From positions 5,704,001 through 5,768,000 of the forward strand of contig OX463829.1 in the NCBI GenBank assembly GCA_949825045.1: a stretch of DNA of 64,000 nucleotides, in the 5' to 3' direction. The stretch comes from Argyresthia goedartella. Lineage: Eukaryota; Arthropoda; Insecta; Lepidoptera; Argyresthiidae. The notes below the pieces were generated by a model, which ran no database searches, was not told where the DNA came from, and saw only the letters and a program-made list of their open reading frames with translations. Below, one piece after another: positions 52,748 to 61,769 of the stretch; the stretch's first letter is position 1; the number at the start of each line of letters is the position of its first letter. Both the position numbers and the translations under genes were made by a program.

Positions 52748-52779
<32 letters not shown>
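52748..52779 (+). repeat. (TTA)n tail of the LINE
   Basis: About ten TTA units follow AAATAAACGTTT, itself a polyadenylation-like AATAAA context, at the 3' end of copy B. Confidence 0.9.
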
Positions 52780-52780
<1 letters not shown>

Positions 52781-52837
52781 TGCCAAACGTTTTTGTTGAA
52801 ATAAGTTCAGCTTGAGACATGTTTCTAGATTTATTGG

Positions 52838-52862
52838 ACTACCTAGTCAAATACCGTATTCT
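52838..52862. repeat. Right copy of inverted repeat around the intact LINE
   Basis: GACTACCTAGTCAAATACCG with TATTC is the inverted partner of 48239-48262. Confidence 0.7.
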
Positions 52863-54584
52863 GATCATAATCAACACAAGTACATACTTACTGTTAACTT
52901 ACACCTTTTAGAGTAAGGGCAAAAGTTCAGATGCTTTGATGTCTTTTGCTCCGCGTGAAGCCAAACAAGCGAAACAAAAAGTCCCGAGTTTCGCGACAAA
53001 TCATTTGTTCTACTTAAAACTCGAAATTAATTCGCACAAAGGAAAATTTAAGTAAGTATGTGTACAATATACCTATGGTATATTGTAGTAATATTATTCA
53101 GTCGTCAATACATATAAAAGTTGTTTTGCGAAAGTTGTACAGGAGTTAATCAAATCAATCATGTAGGGAATTGGTTTTGAGATCGTAAAGCCAAACAATC
53201 AGGATCAGGATCAATATTAGGTAGGGCCAAATGTTTAGGCAGCAAGTTCGAAAACAAAATAGGACACCAGCAACAATTTTATTTTTGCCTTCATTTTCAC
53301 AAAATTAAATACGATCATAATGTATTACAGTTGACAGTTTGGCGCGAAAACGGACCTACTTCTGATGTTGTGTTGGCCATTCTTACCACAGAGTAAGTAA
53401 GGGGCAGAGCTAATGCGTCATTTCTCCTTCTTTCGCTTAGTGACAATTTAAGGATCTGCCACACGCGGCAGGATAGGTGGTTGCCTGCAAGCTGGCAACA
53501 AGCAGCGTCTGCAGTGTAGTTGCTTTTTGTCCGATGACCCGCGATTTTCAACCTTGGCTTGGCTTGGCTTGGTAAAAGAGTTCAAATCTGGTCAAGGGTT
53601 AGCTTGTGCGGGCGACGAGGAGGCGAACGTTCGAACTTGCTGTGAGGAGTCATTCAAGTATTACGTAAGCATCATTTTAGAAATTTTTGTTCGTTTTTGT
53701 TTCCTCTATCCATTGAATACAGACATCATGCGCGAAAGACAAGTGTTTGACATCGTACGTTTTTTGTTTATAACATATAAACGACATTGTTATTCAAATT
53801 GTTTTATAAAAAGAAATGCTGACGCAATCATGACCCAAAACCATTACCATTACATTAAAAATAAGCTAAGCAATGATCCTCCTCCAACCACACTTTGGTA
53901 CTTGCGTAATACTTGAAATACCTCTAAGCTTGCATTGAGCTTGCTGTCAACCGTTTAGACGCTTGTCGCTGACCACGAACTCCGACTGCCGATATGGCGC
54001 GAGATTATCAACCTTATGGCACAGTCGCCGTACCGTATGTTTTACCGTCATTTCGGTGCAGTTGACAACATTGGTTGGCTCTGAGCTTGTTGTTGTCTGC
54101 CGTGTAGCCGCTTGTCGACGACTTGCTGTTGCCTGCCATGTGGCAGGTCCTTTAACTTATGTCACGGCACTAGATGGTGTACTGATGGGTGTTTTAAAAC
54201 ACGTTCCTTTTCACTGTACTAGAAATTCCTATTTTATGTATAAAAACGTAAAATATAAAGTGCATTTGTTTCCTTTTAGGTTTTTAGGTCTCAAAATATT
54301 ATCAAAGGTAAATTTTAATAACTTAACTGCAGCTTCTCTATTGTTAAGGTAGGAACCTAAGTAATTACCTTCTTATATAAATACTGGTATGCTTGCTGGG
54401 GCCGAAAATAACTCAGCTGTATGAACCAATATTTTGGTTTAACTCTAGCAAAGTTTGGCTGGAGATAAAACCAGCTGTCCCGAGATAGGAATGTGTATGA
54501 TAGAGCATGGGCTCAGTAGGGAAACTCCATTAAAACTAGACTAAATTCCACCACTACTTATATATCATATACCGCGATCTTATA
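52863..54584. other. No gene recognised
   Basis: Two plus-strand open frames of 129 codons (53527-53916, 53963-54352) show no domain and do not match each other. A GGCTTGGCTTGGCTTGG micro-repeat lies at 53556. The upstream region of LTO1 may include part of this. Confidence 0.45.
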
Positions 54585-54653
54585 CGACATAGTATTTACT
54601 ATGTCGAGTATGTCGTGAGCAAGATGTAGGCATTTGCCTACATCTTGCTCACG
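54585..54653. repeat. Two adjacent perfect hairpins
   Basis: Hairpin 1: CGACATAGTA, loop TT, TACTATGTCG (54585-54606). Hairpin 2: CGTGAGCAAGATGTAGGC, loop ATTT, and its exact complement (54614-54653). Only 7 bp separate them. They lie about 300 bp upstream of the LTO1 start. Confidence 0.93.
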
Positions 54654-54947
54654 TCACGACAGCAGAAACAACAAGAATTGTAAATAGCTCGAGAAAGTGA
54701 TTTATGGACGCACCCTTGGCAAAAGACGAAAGTATCGATACATGTGAACTATTTTTATTTTCATATGCCAACACTGCTTCGGTAATATCAATGTCATGTC
54801 ATGTCATGTTTTTATCTAATCTAACCTCAAAAGTCAAAATCATAACAAAATAAAAACAAACTATTTACTTTGGTTCACTGGTTAGATATATAAAACCCTG
54901 TGATTTCTTCTGCAATAGTATGGTTTGCTTGCGTAGTTCTTCCACAA

Positions 54948-55627
54948 ATGGCAGGAGACATAGATTTTAACGACGCGATCGACGATATATTCTTGTCTGA
55001 GGAAACGAAACACCAGGAAAGTTATGACGAAGGTTTCTCCGCTGGCTCTGAAGGTGGAAACCCGGAGGGATTTCATCTGGGGTACCACAGGGGTGCTGAA
55101 ATTGGACGTGAACTTGGTAAGTACCGTAAAAACTGTCGTTTGTTCATTAAACCTTACCTAACCTTTTAGCGCAAAGATAATCATGCTAATTCCTTTGAAT
55201 CACATAGTTTTACCAGACATAGGGTGTTCCCGAAATCTCACGCTAAGTGTTATAGTCCCCACAAGTGGTCCCATGAGAAGACATGCATGATGCTCGGGTC
55301 AGATTGTCGATAAGGGGGCGGAAGCGCCTTGAACGTGGAACTATGCGGGATTAATCAACTAACATATGCTTCTTGTTTCCAGGGTACTATCTCGGAATCG
55401 TGAATTATCACCTCACACTACCTGAAAGCACGTCAACTACATACTCAGATAAATCAATTAGGCAGTTGCAAAAAGTCAAGGAGCTTATAGATGTGTTCCC
55501 AAAAACAAACTCTGAGGAACACAATATCATACAGATGCTTGAAACTGTTCGTGCCCAGTATAAGAAAGCCTGTGCATTGTTAAAGATACCATCTTTGAAT
55601 CCATATGGGGAGGGGGTGTCATTTTAG
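54948..55627 (+). CDS. LTO1: LTO1 / ORAOV1 homologue, Fe-S maturation adaptor
   Basis: Exon 1 (54948-55116) and exon 2 (55383-55627) join across a 266-bp GT-AG intron (GTAAGT ... TTGTTTCCAG, phase 1) to give 137 residues, the length of the human protein. The diagnostic deca-GX3 motif is clear: Y26 followed by glycines at 29, 33, 37, 41, 45, 49, 53, 57 and 61, with the intron at G57. The C-terminus ends GEGVSF, like GSGLSF in vertebrates. LTO1 pairs with YAE1 to recruit the cytosolic Fe-S machinery to ABCE1/Rli1, needed for ribosome recycling; the C-terminal end contacts that machinery. I chose ATG 54948 because the family begins MAG; an upstream in-frame ATG at 54900 adds only unconserved residues. 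A possible AATAAA is at 55942. Confidence 0.93.
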
Positions 55628-55655
55628 TGTTTTTAAGGTATGTCATAATTACACT

Positions 55656-55870
55656 AGTCTTGTGCTTACTCGGTCATCAGAGAGAGTGCTCTGTACTAAG
55701 ACATTTCAGTCAGTGTACTAGTACTCTCTAACAGCTCTATTAGTACTATTAGGTTGTTGGATAATAAGAATTAAAAATGGAGCTATTAGCTTAACCTTTC
55801 TTTTCTCGCAGAGCAGAAACTCGAGGAAAGATATACTCTCAGATAACATAAACATATTTATGCAATTATA
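55656..55870 (+). repeat. Dispersed repeat, inverted partner at 59.7 kb
   Basis: Contains CTCGGTCATCAGAGAGAGTG, ACATTTCAGTCAGTGTACTA, TAACAGCTCTATTAGTACTA and GAGCAGAAACTCGAGGAAAG. The complement is at 59690-59985. It starts about 30 bp after the LTO1 stop, so it probably lies in its 3' UTR. Confidence 0.8.
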
Positions 55871-56646
55871 CAAAATAACTATTGAGGATCACAAGGCTAG
55901 TGATACTTCTCTCAGTTGAGAGTTAACTAAAACAAAATAACAATAAATATTGTTTGTAAACAAATCTTACGCACTTACACACTAAAAACCCAAACAAAAC
56001 TTAGATTATTAAGGAAGTATTGCCAAGACGAGACCATATGGCTGGCTCTGTCAAAAATTTATCAGATGTTTATATAATTTTGTGATTATTTTAGTGACTA
56101 ATTAATATTGAGCAGAAAAAGAGGTAAAACTTTGAATAGTGCTGGCAGTTGATATTGTGGTACGGTGCATAGTGGTTCAGGAATTATATTGTATAGAAGT
56201 CTTTTTGATGAAGTTATTGGGTTTTCTCAAAAATTTAAGAATTGTTAAAATTGTAAAAGAATTTACCTAAATATTATTATTAAAAGGATTGACACCCATG
56301 AAACATTTTTGTGTATATTCATAACCCTGATAATATATCATATAAATAACTAATTTATAATTACTATTCACAACTTTTGTGTTGACTTGAGTCATTTTCG
56401 ATTTGCTTTGACAAGGTTCCATCCCGTTCTCATCGCCCGCGGATAATACCAGTTTAATAAATGCTCATTTTGTACTTTTCGTAAAATCCTTTTGTAGAAT
56501 CTGTGCTTTAGTCTCTGCCTACCCCTTTTCAAGAAAAGCATAAATGTATCTAGATATGTGTGTGGTGTCTGTCTTTACGTAGTATGGTGGAAATAAGTAA
56601 ATATTGACCTTTGCCCTAATTAACCAAAGTGTTTTTCTTTTTCCAG
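55871..56646. other. Intergenic, possible upstream intron
   Basis: No coding found. GTGTTTTTCTTTTTCCAG at 56629-56646 is a strong 3' splice site just before the METTL25-like start codon, which suggests an untranslated first exon upstream. Confidence 0.5.
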
Positions 56647-56664
56647 ACAATCAGCCAATCCAAA

Positions 56665-58614
56665 ATGGACCCAACCACCATAAAACTACGGCAAAAACTG
56701 GACAGCATTACGTCATTCCTAACACCATTACTGCCAATGGCTAATTGCCATATGGTTGAGTTCATTACAGAGAATCACTGGGAGACCTTTATACCAGAAC
56801 CTTTGAGGAAGGACCTGGAGGAAATGGGAGTGGATGAGACTGTCAACCAGTTCTGGATGGTCGCTGAAGCTAGTAAAACTGGTAGGTTTTGGTGGTTCTG
56901 TGTGGACTGGTCTTAATATTCAGTAACAAAAAGTCACAGCTTAAAACATATTTATTTTTCAACCAACTTCAAAAGGGAGGAGGTTCTCAATTCGTTTGTA
57001 TTTAGGGTTCTGTACCCGAAGGGTGCCAAACGGGACCCTATTACTGAGACTTCGCTGTCCGTCCGTCTGTCTGTCTTCACACGTTTTGGAACGTTCGGAA
57101 CCGATTTTGATGATTCTTGTTTTGATTGGTAGGTCATTCTTCAGAGATTTTTTATTTATTTGTTATGCAGGGCCTCGATGATCCGAACACCGAAAATTTA
57201 TACCCTGTTCGGATGCACGAAGCGTTCGGATTATAGTATGTTATAAATTTTGAAAGGGATTTTTCGAAATAAAACAAAAATATTTTATGTTTATTGAAGT
57301 ATGTACGTTAGATGTATGTTAGATACAATGCTATTAATCACACTTTTTTAAATAATTCCAATATAGTGCTTTGACGAGTAGTATTTAGTGACATAGAAAA
57401 TGCTTTATCCCTTAATTTACGTAACAGCATTTTTTCCCTTCGTTCGGATTATAGAGGCGTTCGGACGAGCTGGGGTACGGATTATCAAGGCCGTGCTGTA
57501 TTAGTTGTTTCACAGCATATAAATACAAATGCAGAAAATAATTAATATAAATACGAAATGCCAGTTACGAAACAAACCGATAAGAAAGTTGGTAGGAGGA
57601 AAAGTAACCCTATACATTTGATAATTATGGAATAAAATGATAACTAATAATTATAATAACATAACATTAAATTCAATTAAGTTGGTATTAAATTTAAATT
57701 AATTTATATAAGTGTGCGAGTGTGTTTGTGTGTGTTTGCGTGAGTGTGATAAATAAATTGTTCCCCGAATATCAATGTTGATCGTTGTGTATAATCTGAC
57801 CGATTTCTGTACAAATCCTGGATATAAATTGAGGATGGCTTAGGCAAAAGACATCGACTTCCGCAAAGTATTTCTCATATATGTATGTGCTCCTATTCAG
57901 TGCCGAATGCAAGGCATAATTGGTGCGTGTGTGCGCGTGTCCAAGCACCGCCGGGACGTGCCGGGAGATGGTCCCATATACATTTTATCAAAATTGAATT
58001 TGCGCTTTTTGAAAATATCAACAAATACAAAAAATATTTACACAGATGACGTTTTGTTTGTGGTTCCGTGCAGCAAAAGTTTTGATGAGGACTTTTCATG
58101 TACACAGAATTCATTCGCATCCCACCGGGGAGGAAGAAATAGGGCTTGAACTTGAAGTCGGTTTTTAATGTTTTTAACTTGGTAAATTATGTTAAATGTT
58201 AATATCAAAGATCACGTGTTTTTTTTTCACTTTTCTGCTCCTTCATGGAAGCATTTGCAGGTTCAATCGTTTTATAATTACTAGGTCTAATTTAGGATAT
58301 TAAAATAACAGAGAGCTATGGCAAGATATCTTCATAATTTCAAAACAGACAAAAAACATGCTCAGCTTTTCCCATATGGTGTGGCGGAGGCACTGTAATG
58401 CCCACGGGCTGAATATAACTTTAAATTAATTTCAGAGGCGACCAGCAGCAACCTGCAACAGTTCGTCACAACAGCCCGTTCGCACTGCATACCAGTCGAC
58501 AATGAGCTTTGTCTCTCTATCAATGGTTTGAAACGACGGATCAAGTTGTGGGGAGGCGACATTGCTCCTGAGATAAGGGTTACAGAGTTTATGTCCTCGA
58601 AGAAGAGATATGAG
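56665..58614 (+). CDS. METTL25-like methyltransferase, first two coding exons
   Basis: Exon A (56665-56881) encodes MDPTTIKLRQ to MVAEASKT, with ANCHMVEFITENHWE (26-40) matching the N-terminal NAHTVDFYTESVWE block of METTL25. Its donor is CTG|GTAGGT. Exon B starts after TTAATTTCAG (58436) in the matching phase and reads EATSSNLQQF, through IRVTEFMSSKKRYEV, which fits the FMNMKKSHEV segment just before the methyltransferase fold. Its donor (GAG|GTTCTT, about 58614) is weak, so the end is uncertain. The S-adenosylmethionine-binding domain (VDxGxGKGY) is not found downstream, so later exons probably lie beyond 64 kb, or the gene is broken. The start is set at 56665 because homology begins there. 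The intron holds several nested repeats. Confidence 0.68.
56958..58190 (+). repeat. ACCGACTTCAA-family repeat split by nested insertions
   Basis: The left part (TTCAACCAACTTCAAAAGGG, CCGATTTTGATGATTCTTGT) and right part (GTGGTTCCGTGCAGCAAAAG, GAGGACTTTTCAT, TTGAAGTCGGTTTTTAA) match 34434-34745. Between them are a fragment of the 46.2-kb-type repeat (57000-57070), a pogo-like MITE and about 450 bp of unassigned AT-rich DNA with a GTGTGT run. All of it lies in the METTL25-like intron. Confidence 0.7.
57168..57500. mobile_element. pogo/Tigger-like MITE
   Basis: Left end TATGCAGGGCCTCGATGATC and right end GGATTATCAAGGCCGTGCTG with TA are inverted (CAG..GCCT(C/T)GAT(A/G)ATCCG). TA flanks and a CAG..CTCGATAATCCGAAC-type end are typical of pogo-group elements. 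It is about 330 bp with no transposase. Confidence 0.65.
58361..58410 (-). repeat. SINE family 3 scrap beside an exon acceptor
   Basis: AGCTTTTCCCATATGGTGTG, GCGGAGGCACTGTAATGCCC. It ends about 25 bp before the TTTCAG acceptor of the METTL25-like exon B. Confidence 0.6.
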
Positions 58615-58799
58615 GTTCTTATGACACAAAGTATTTTCTTGCTTTTGCTTTATTAGTATACTAATTTGGGTTTGGTTTTGGTTTCCCTTAGAGATATTAT
58701 TACGCATGACGCTTGTTCACAGAACTCGCTATTGATAATTTTGTAATTATTTATTCCTGCTTATTATTTATAGCAATTAATATTATAATATTTGTACTA

Positions 58800-58935
58800 G
58801 TAAACACAAACAATTTTTAAAAGAGTGTGGCTGTGGGAGTTTCTTTGCCCTTTACCTCCCACAGTGTTGGACCACTGATAGAGAAGAGGCAAAAATTGAC
58901 GTTTGCTATAAGTATATGTAAATATCTACATTAGA
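58800..58935 (+). repeat. LINE-like 3' end piece
   Basis: TTTTTAAAAGAGTGTGGCTG, CAGTGTTGGACCACTGATAG, AGTATATGTAAATATCTACA: inverted relative to 33460-33600. Confidence 0.55.
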
Positions 58936-58969
58936 AAAAACGATTAAACCCACTAGATTATTTGATCAA

Positions 58970-59100
58970 GTTTTACAGCGTCACGCCATTTTCCCATTCG
59001 GGGTAGCCGAGGCTGTGTAGCGCCCACGTTGAGCTAGTAATCCAATACTGCATTTCGTTTGATATGAAGGCTTCTGCACGGTGTTTTCCATCATGGTTAG
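58970..59100 (-). repeat. SINE family 3 fragment, minus strand
   Basis: AGCGTCACGCCATTTTCCCA, GCGCCCACGTTGAGCTAGTA and TGTTTTCCATCATGGTTAGA. Diverged. Confidence 0.6.
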
Positions 59101-59109
59101 AACTTCGAA

Positions 59110-59689
59110 TTACCCCAGATTTTGGATGTTTATATGTGGGTGAGGTGGCGGATACAAATATACATTCAATATAAGTGTGCGAAAGTGCGAGGCTGCAGGC
59201 CGAGTCAAGCTAAACCAAAATACACCAAAACTAACAGGGATGCGAGGCCGCTGGCCGAGCCATTTGCTACAAAACAAAAATCTTAAAATAGCAAGAGTCG
59301 TGTCGAGCGTTACGAGTAAGCCATAAGTTAGAGAAAAGCGAGCCACGTGTAACAAAATAACGAGTAGTCTTGTGTCGGTCATGTACGAAGAACGAATAGG
59401 AAACGTTACTGTGCAATGAACGAAAAGAAACGTTTCCTTACGCTAATCGGACATTCGGTCTATTAGGACTATTAGGACATCGCTCCGAGAGAGCGGCGGT
59501 GGCGGGCGGGAGGCATTGAGCCATGCCGACTCGCTCTCGCACACACAGACACGGCATTGACATCTTGACTAGAATGACAGTCCTAAGCCTGTTTAAGTAT
59601 GAAGGGAAATCAAATATTATTTAATTTTTTATTTCTGCTATGCAAACAGACACATATAATTGTATAAATATATTAATATTATCAGAGTA
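59110..59689. other. No gene recognised
   Basis: A GGATGTTTATATGTGG scrap of SINE-2 begins it. GCGAGGC(T/C)G(C/-)(A/T)GGCCGAG is duplicated (about 59188 and 59241). A GC-rich stretch lies at 59480-59560. No gene. Confidence 0.45.
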
Positions 59690-59985
59690 TAATATTCCTC
59701 AAGTTTCTGCTCTGCACGAAAAGAAAGGTTGACCTAATAGCTCCATTTTTTATGCGAACCTACGTCATACATAATAGTACTAATAAAGCTGTTAGATCTT
59801 ACTGGTACACTGACTGAAATGTTCTAGTACGGAGCGCTCTCTGATGACCGAGCAGGCATATTTTTTATTCTTAAGATCCAACGTCCTAATAGTACTAATA
59901 GAGCTGTTAGAGTGTATTAGTACACTGACTGAAATGTACTAGTACGGAGCGCTCTCTGATGACCGAGCAGGCACAAGACTAATAA
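59690..59985 (-). repeat. Dispersed repeat with 115-bp internal duplication
   Basis: Reverse complement of the 55656 repeat, but with two copies of GGAGCGCTCTCTGATGACCG (59831 and 59946) because a 115-bp segment is tandemly duplicated. Confidence 0.85.
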
Positions 59986-60299
59986 CGAGCATATACCGTT
60001 CCAGAGAAGTGATAAATCGTAAATATAGCCCAAATAAACACAAGCGTGATGTCGACGTTTCCCGGGAATGCTTATACAAACGTAAGTACAAGAGTGTGTC
60101 AATACAACATTTTTTTCTAAGAATGTTTACCTTTTAGGTGGTGACGAGCGTCTTATATCATACATGAACGCATCTACAAATTAAAAGCTACCAACTTGAT
60201 TAAACCCAGCTATGTATCTCTCTCTTTCGCTCACGGGAATATTTTGGGCTCTTCTTACAATTTTGCCACTCGATACTAAATGGCTCTGCGGTCTCCTTA

Positions 60300-61110
60300 A
60301 TATATAACATAACACCAAGTGTCGCTTTGTGGCGGGAATACCTAATGGAAGTTTAAGTGATGAAAACCTAATTCGTAGAAAATATGTACGTCATAATGGG
60401 ACGTCTAAGAAAAAGTTTTAATTTCCGTAATTCTCGGCCTCGGTAATTCCCAATTCTTCGCTGAAGGAGGTTCTCTGCGTCTCCTTACCGACAGCAAGTG
60501 ACACACTATTCCTATTAATTCTAAATGCACGGACCTCCCAGCGAGGTTTCGAACGCACTTGCGACCGTTCAGATTTCGTGCACTGAGGTCGGTTCCCGCG
60601 ATCCGATCTAATGTCTCTCAGTACACGACTCAACTTTGAGGTTATGACCAAATCCACTCGAGGGTCCGCGAGCTTACAATTACCCGGATTGAAAGCAGCA
60701 CTTCGGCCGACCGCGGCGCTGACTGTCAGCAAACAAACTCGCGGTTGGATGGCGGGACCCTATCCAGCTATCGGCTCAAAACGAAGGAAGAATTCACAAA
60801 CTTTACGCATCCCGGCGTGGCATAAATATTGTTCAATCCGCTGCGACCGAGGCGCGAGGCTGTTCATCAGCTAACAAAACTCGCGGTTGGAAGACCGATT
60901 TCTTCCAACTCCCGCATTCCAACGCAGAAAAGCCCTCGTGAATATTTCACGGCAAAACTATTAGGCTCCACCATCTCCATATTTTTTCGTCTCACACGTC
61001 TACATGACCGACGGAAGCTACATTTTTTATTTATCACAGACCCAAACGTAGGGTGCGTTCCGATTTACACTAGTCGTGACCAAACTGCAAATAGGCTAGT
61101 TTGGTTCTGA
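60300..61110 (-). repeat. Candidate BEL/Pao LTR region
   Basis: It directly follows (on the minus strand) the end of a BEL/Pao pol frame, where the 3' LTR is expected, and begins TGTTCAGAACC at about 61110. CCAACCGCGAGTTTTGTT/TTTGCTG sub-repeats occur near 60740 and 60885. The far end and the partner LTR are not seen. Confidence 0.4.
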
Positions 61111-61500
61111 ACAGTCACCCGCCCGGACCGGTCCCCAACCTGTCCCACAATCTACGGGCAGGCGATACAATACGTCTATCGCTCGCTTGAGTACTGAGTC
61201 CCCGACTAGAACCTCTGCAGACCGCGGGGCCCCATCCTTTCCAGGGAACAAGTTAACAATGCGCCCCCTGCGCCAACGCAGTGGCGGCAGGTTAGCATCC
61301 TTAACCAGCACGAGGTTACCCATACTAGGGGGACTAGTTTGTCAGTCCACTTAAGGCACTGTTGCAAGATGTGCAGACACTCAAGCGGCCAAAGATTCCA
61401 GAAATCCTGAATAAACTGCTGCAACATAATCTTGTCAACTGATACAATTTCAGTCCCTGGAAGGGGTGCACGGACAGCGCTTTAAGTGGCTGTCCGTATC
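61105..61500 (-). pseudogene. BEL/Pao retrotransposon pol C-terminus
   Basis: On the minus strand, LQQFIQDFWNLWPLECLHIL and QQCLKWTDK (one frame, from about 61430) are followed in another frame by GNLVLVKDANLPPLRWRRG, RIVNLFPGKDGAPRSAEVL and VLKRAIDVLYRLPVD, stopping at 61096. This is the post-integrase domain (DUF5641-type) found at the end of BEL/Pao polyproteins, with its W.LEYLH.LQ...KW ... GDLVL.KD.NLPPL.W.. G.. signature. One frameshift splits it. The rest of gag-pol is absent, so the copy is dead. Confidence 0.8.
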
Positions 61501-61769
61501 CGCTGTCTGTATCAATAAATTATCATGAATTGAGATCGGCGTCAATCTTACAAAACAACGTCGCAAATTCTACAAAAGTCAGCGCGGTATGACCTACTAT
61601 ATACCTACTATATATATATGACCTACTATATATATATACGCCCTGAATACGTCCTGGCTGACTTAACTACGATTTAAAAAATCACACCCCAGTGGTTGCG
61701 ACCAGGAGGACTGAAGGTCCACTGTATCCCCGACGGGAGATCCACCCAATATCCACCTCATGAAGCATG
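61501..61769. other. Non-coding with TA-rich tandem repeat
   Basis: ATGACCTACTATATA-type units repeat at about 61588-61642. No gene. Confidence 0.6.

Larger units (their letters stand above)
48395..52780 (+). mobile_element. Two-ORF LINE, copy B, apparently complete
   Basis: Non-LTR retrotransposon with a short leader (about 48395-48489), ORF1, an overlapping ORF2, a 3' UTR of about 110 bp and a (TTA)n tail at 52748-52779. Both frames are open. The ORF2 order (endonuclease then reverse transcriptase) and the absence of LTRs place it in the jockey/CR1/Rex-like group; I cannot fix the clade. The leader start is approximate, and no target-site duplication is obvious. Confidence 0.88.

Noticed and set aside
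53527..54352. Two 129-codon plus-strand frames upstream of LTO1
   Set aside because: The amino-acid content looks random, there are no domains, and micro-repeats at the start inflate the frame.
61560..61645. TA-rich CTACTATATATA repeats as a promoter
   Set aside because: This is a simple tandem repeat with no gene in position.
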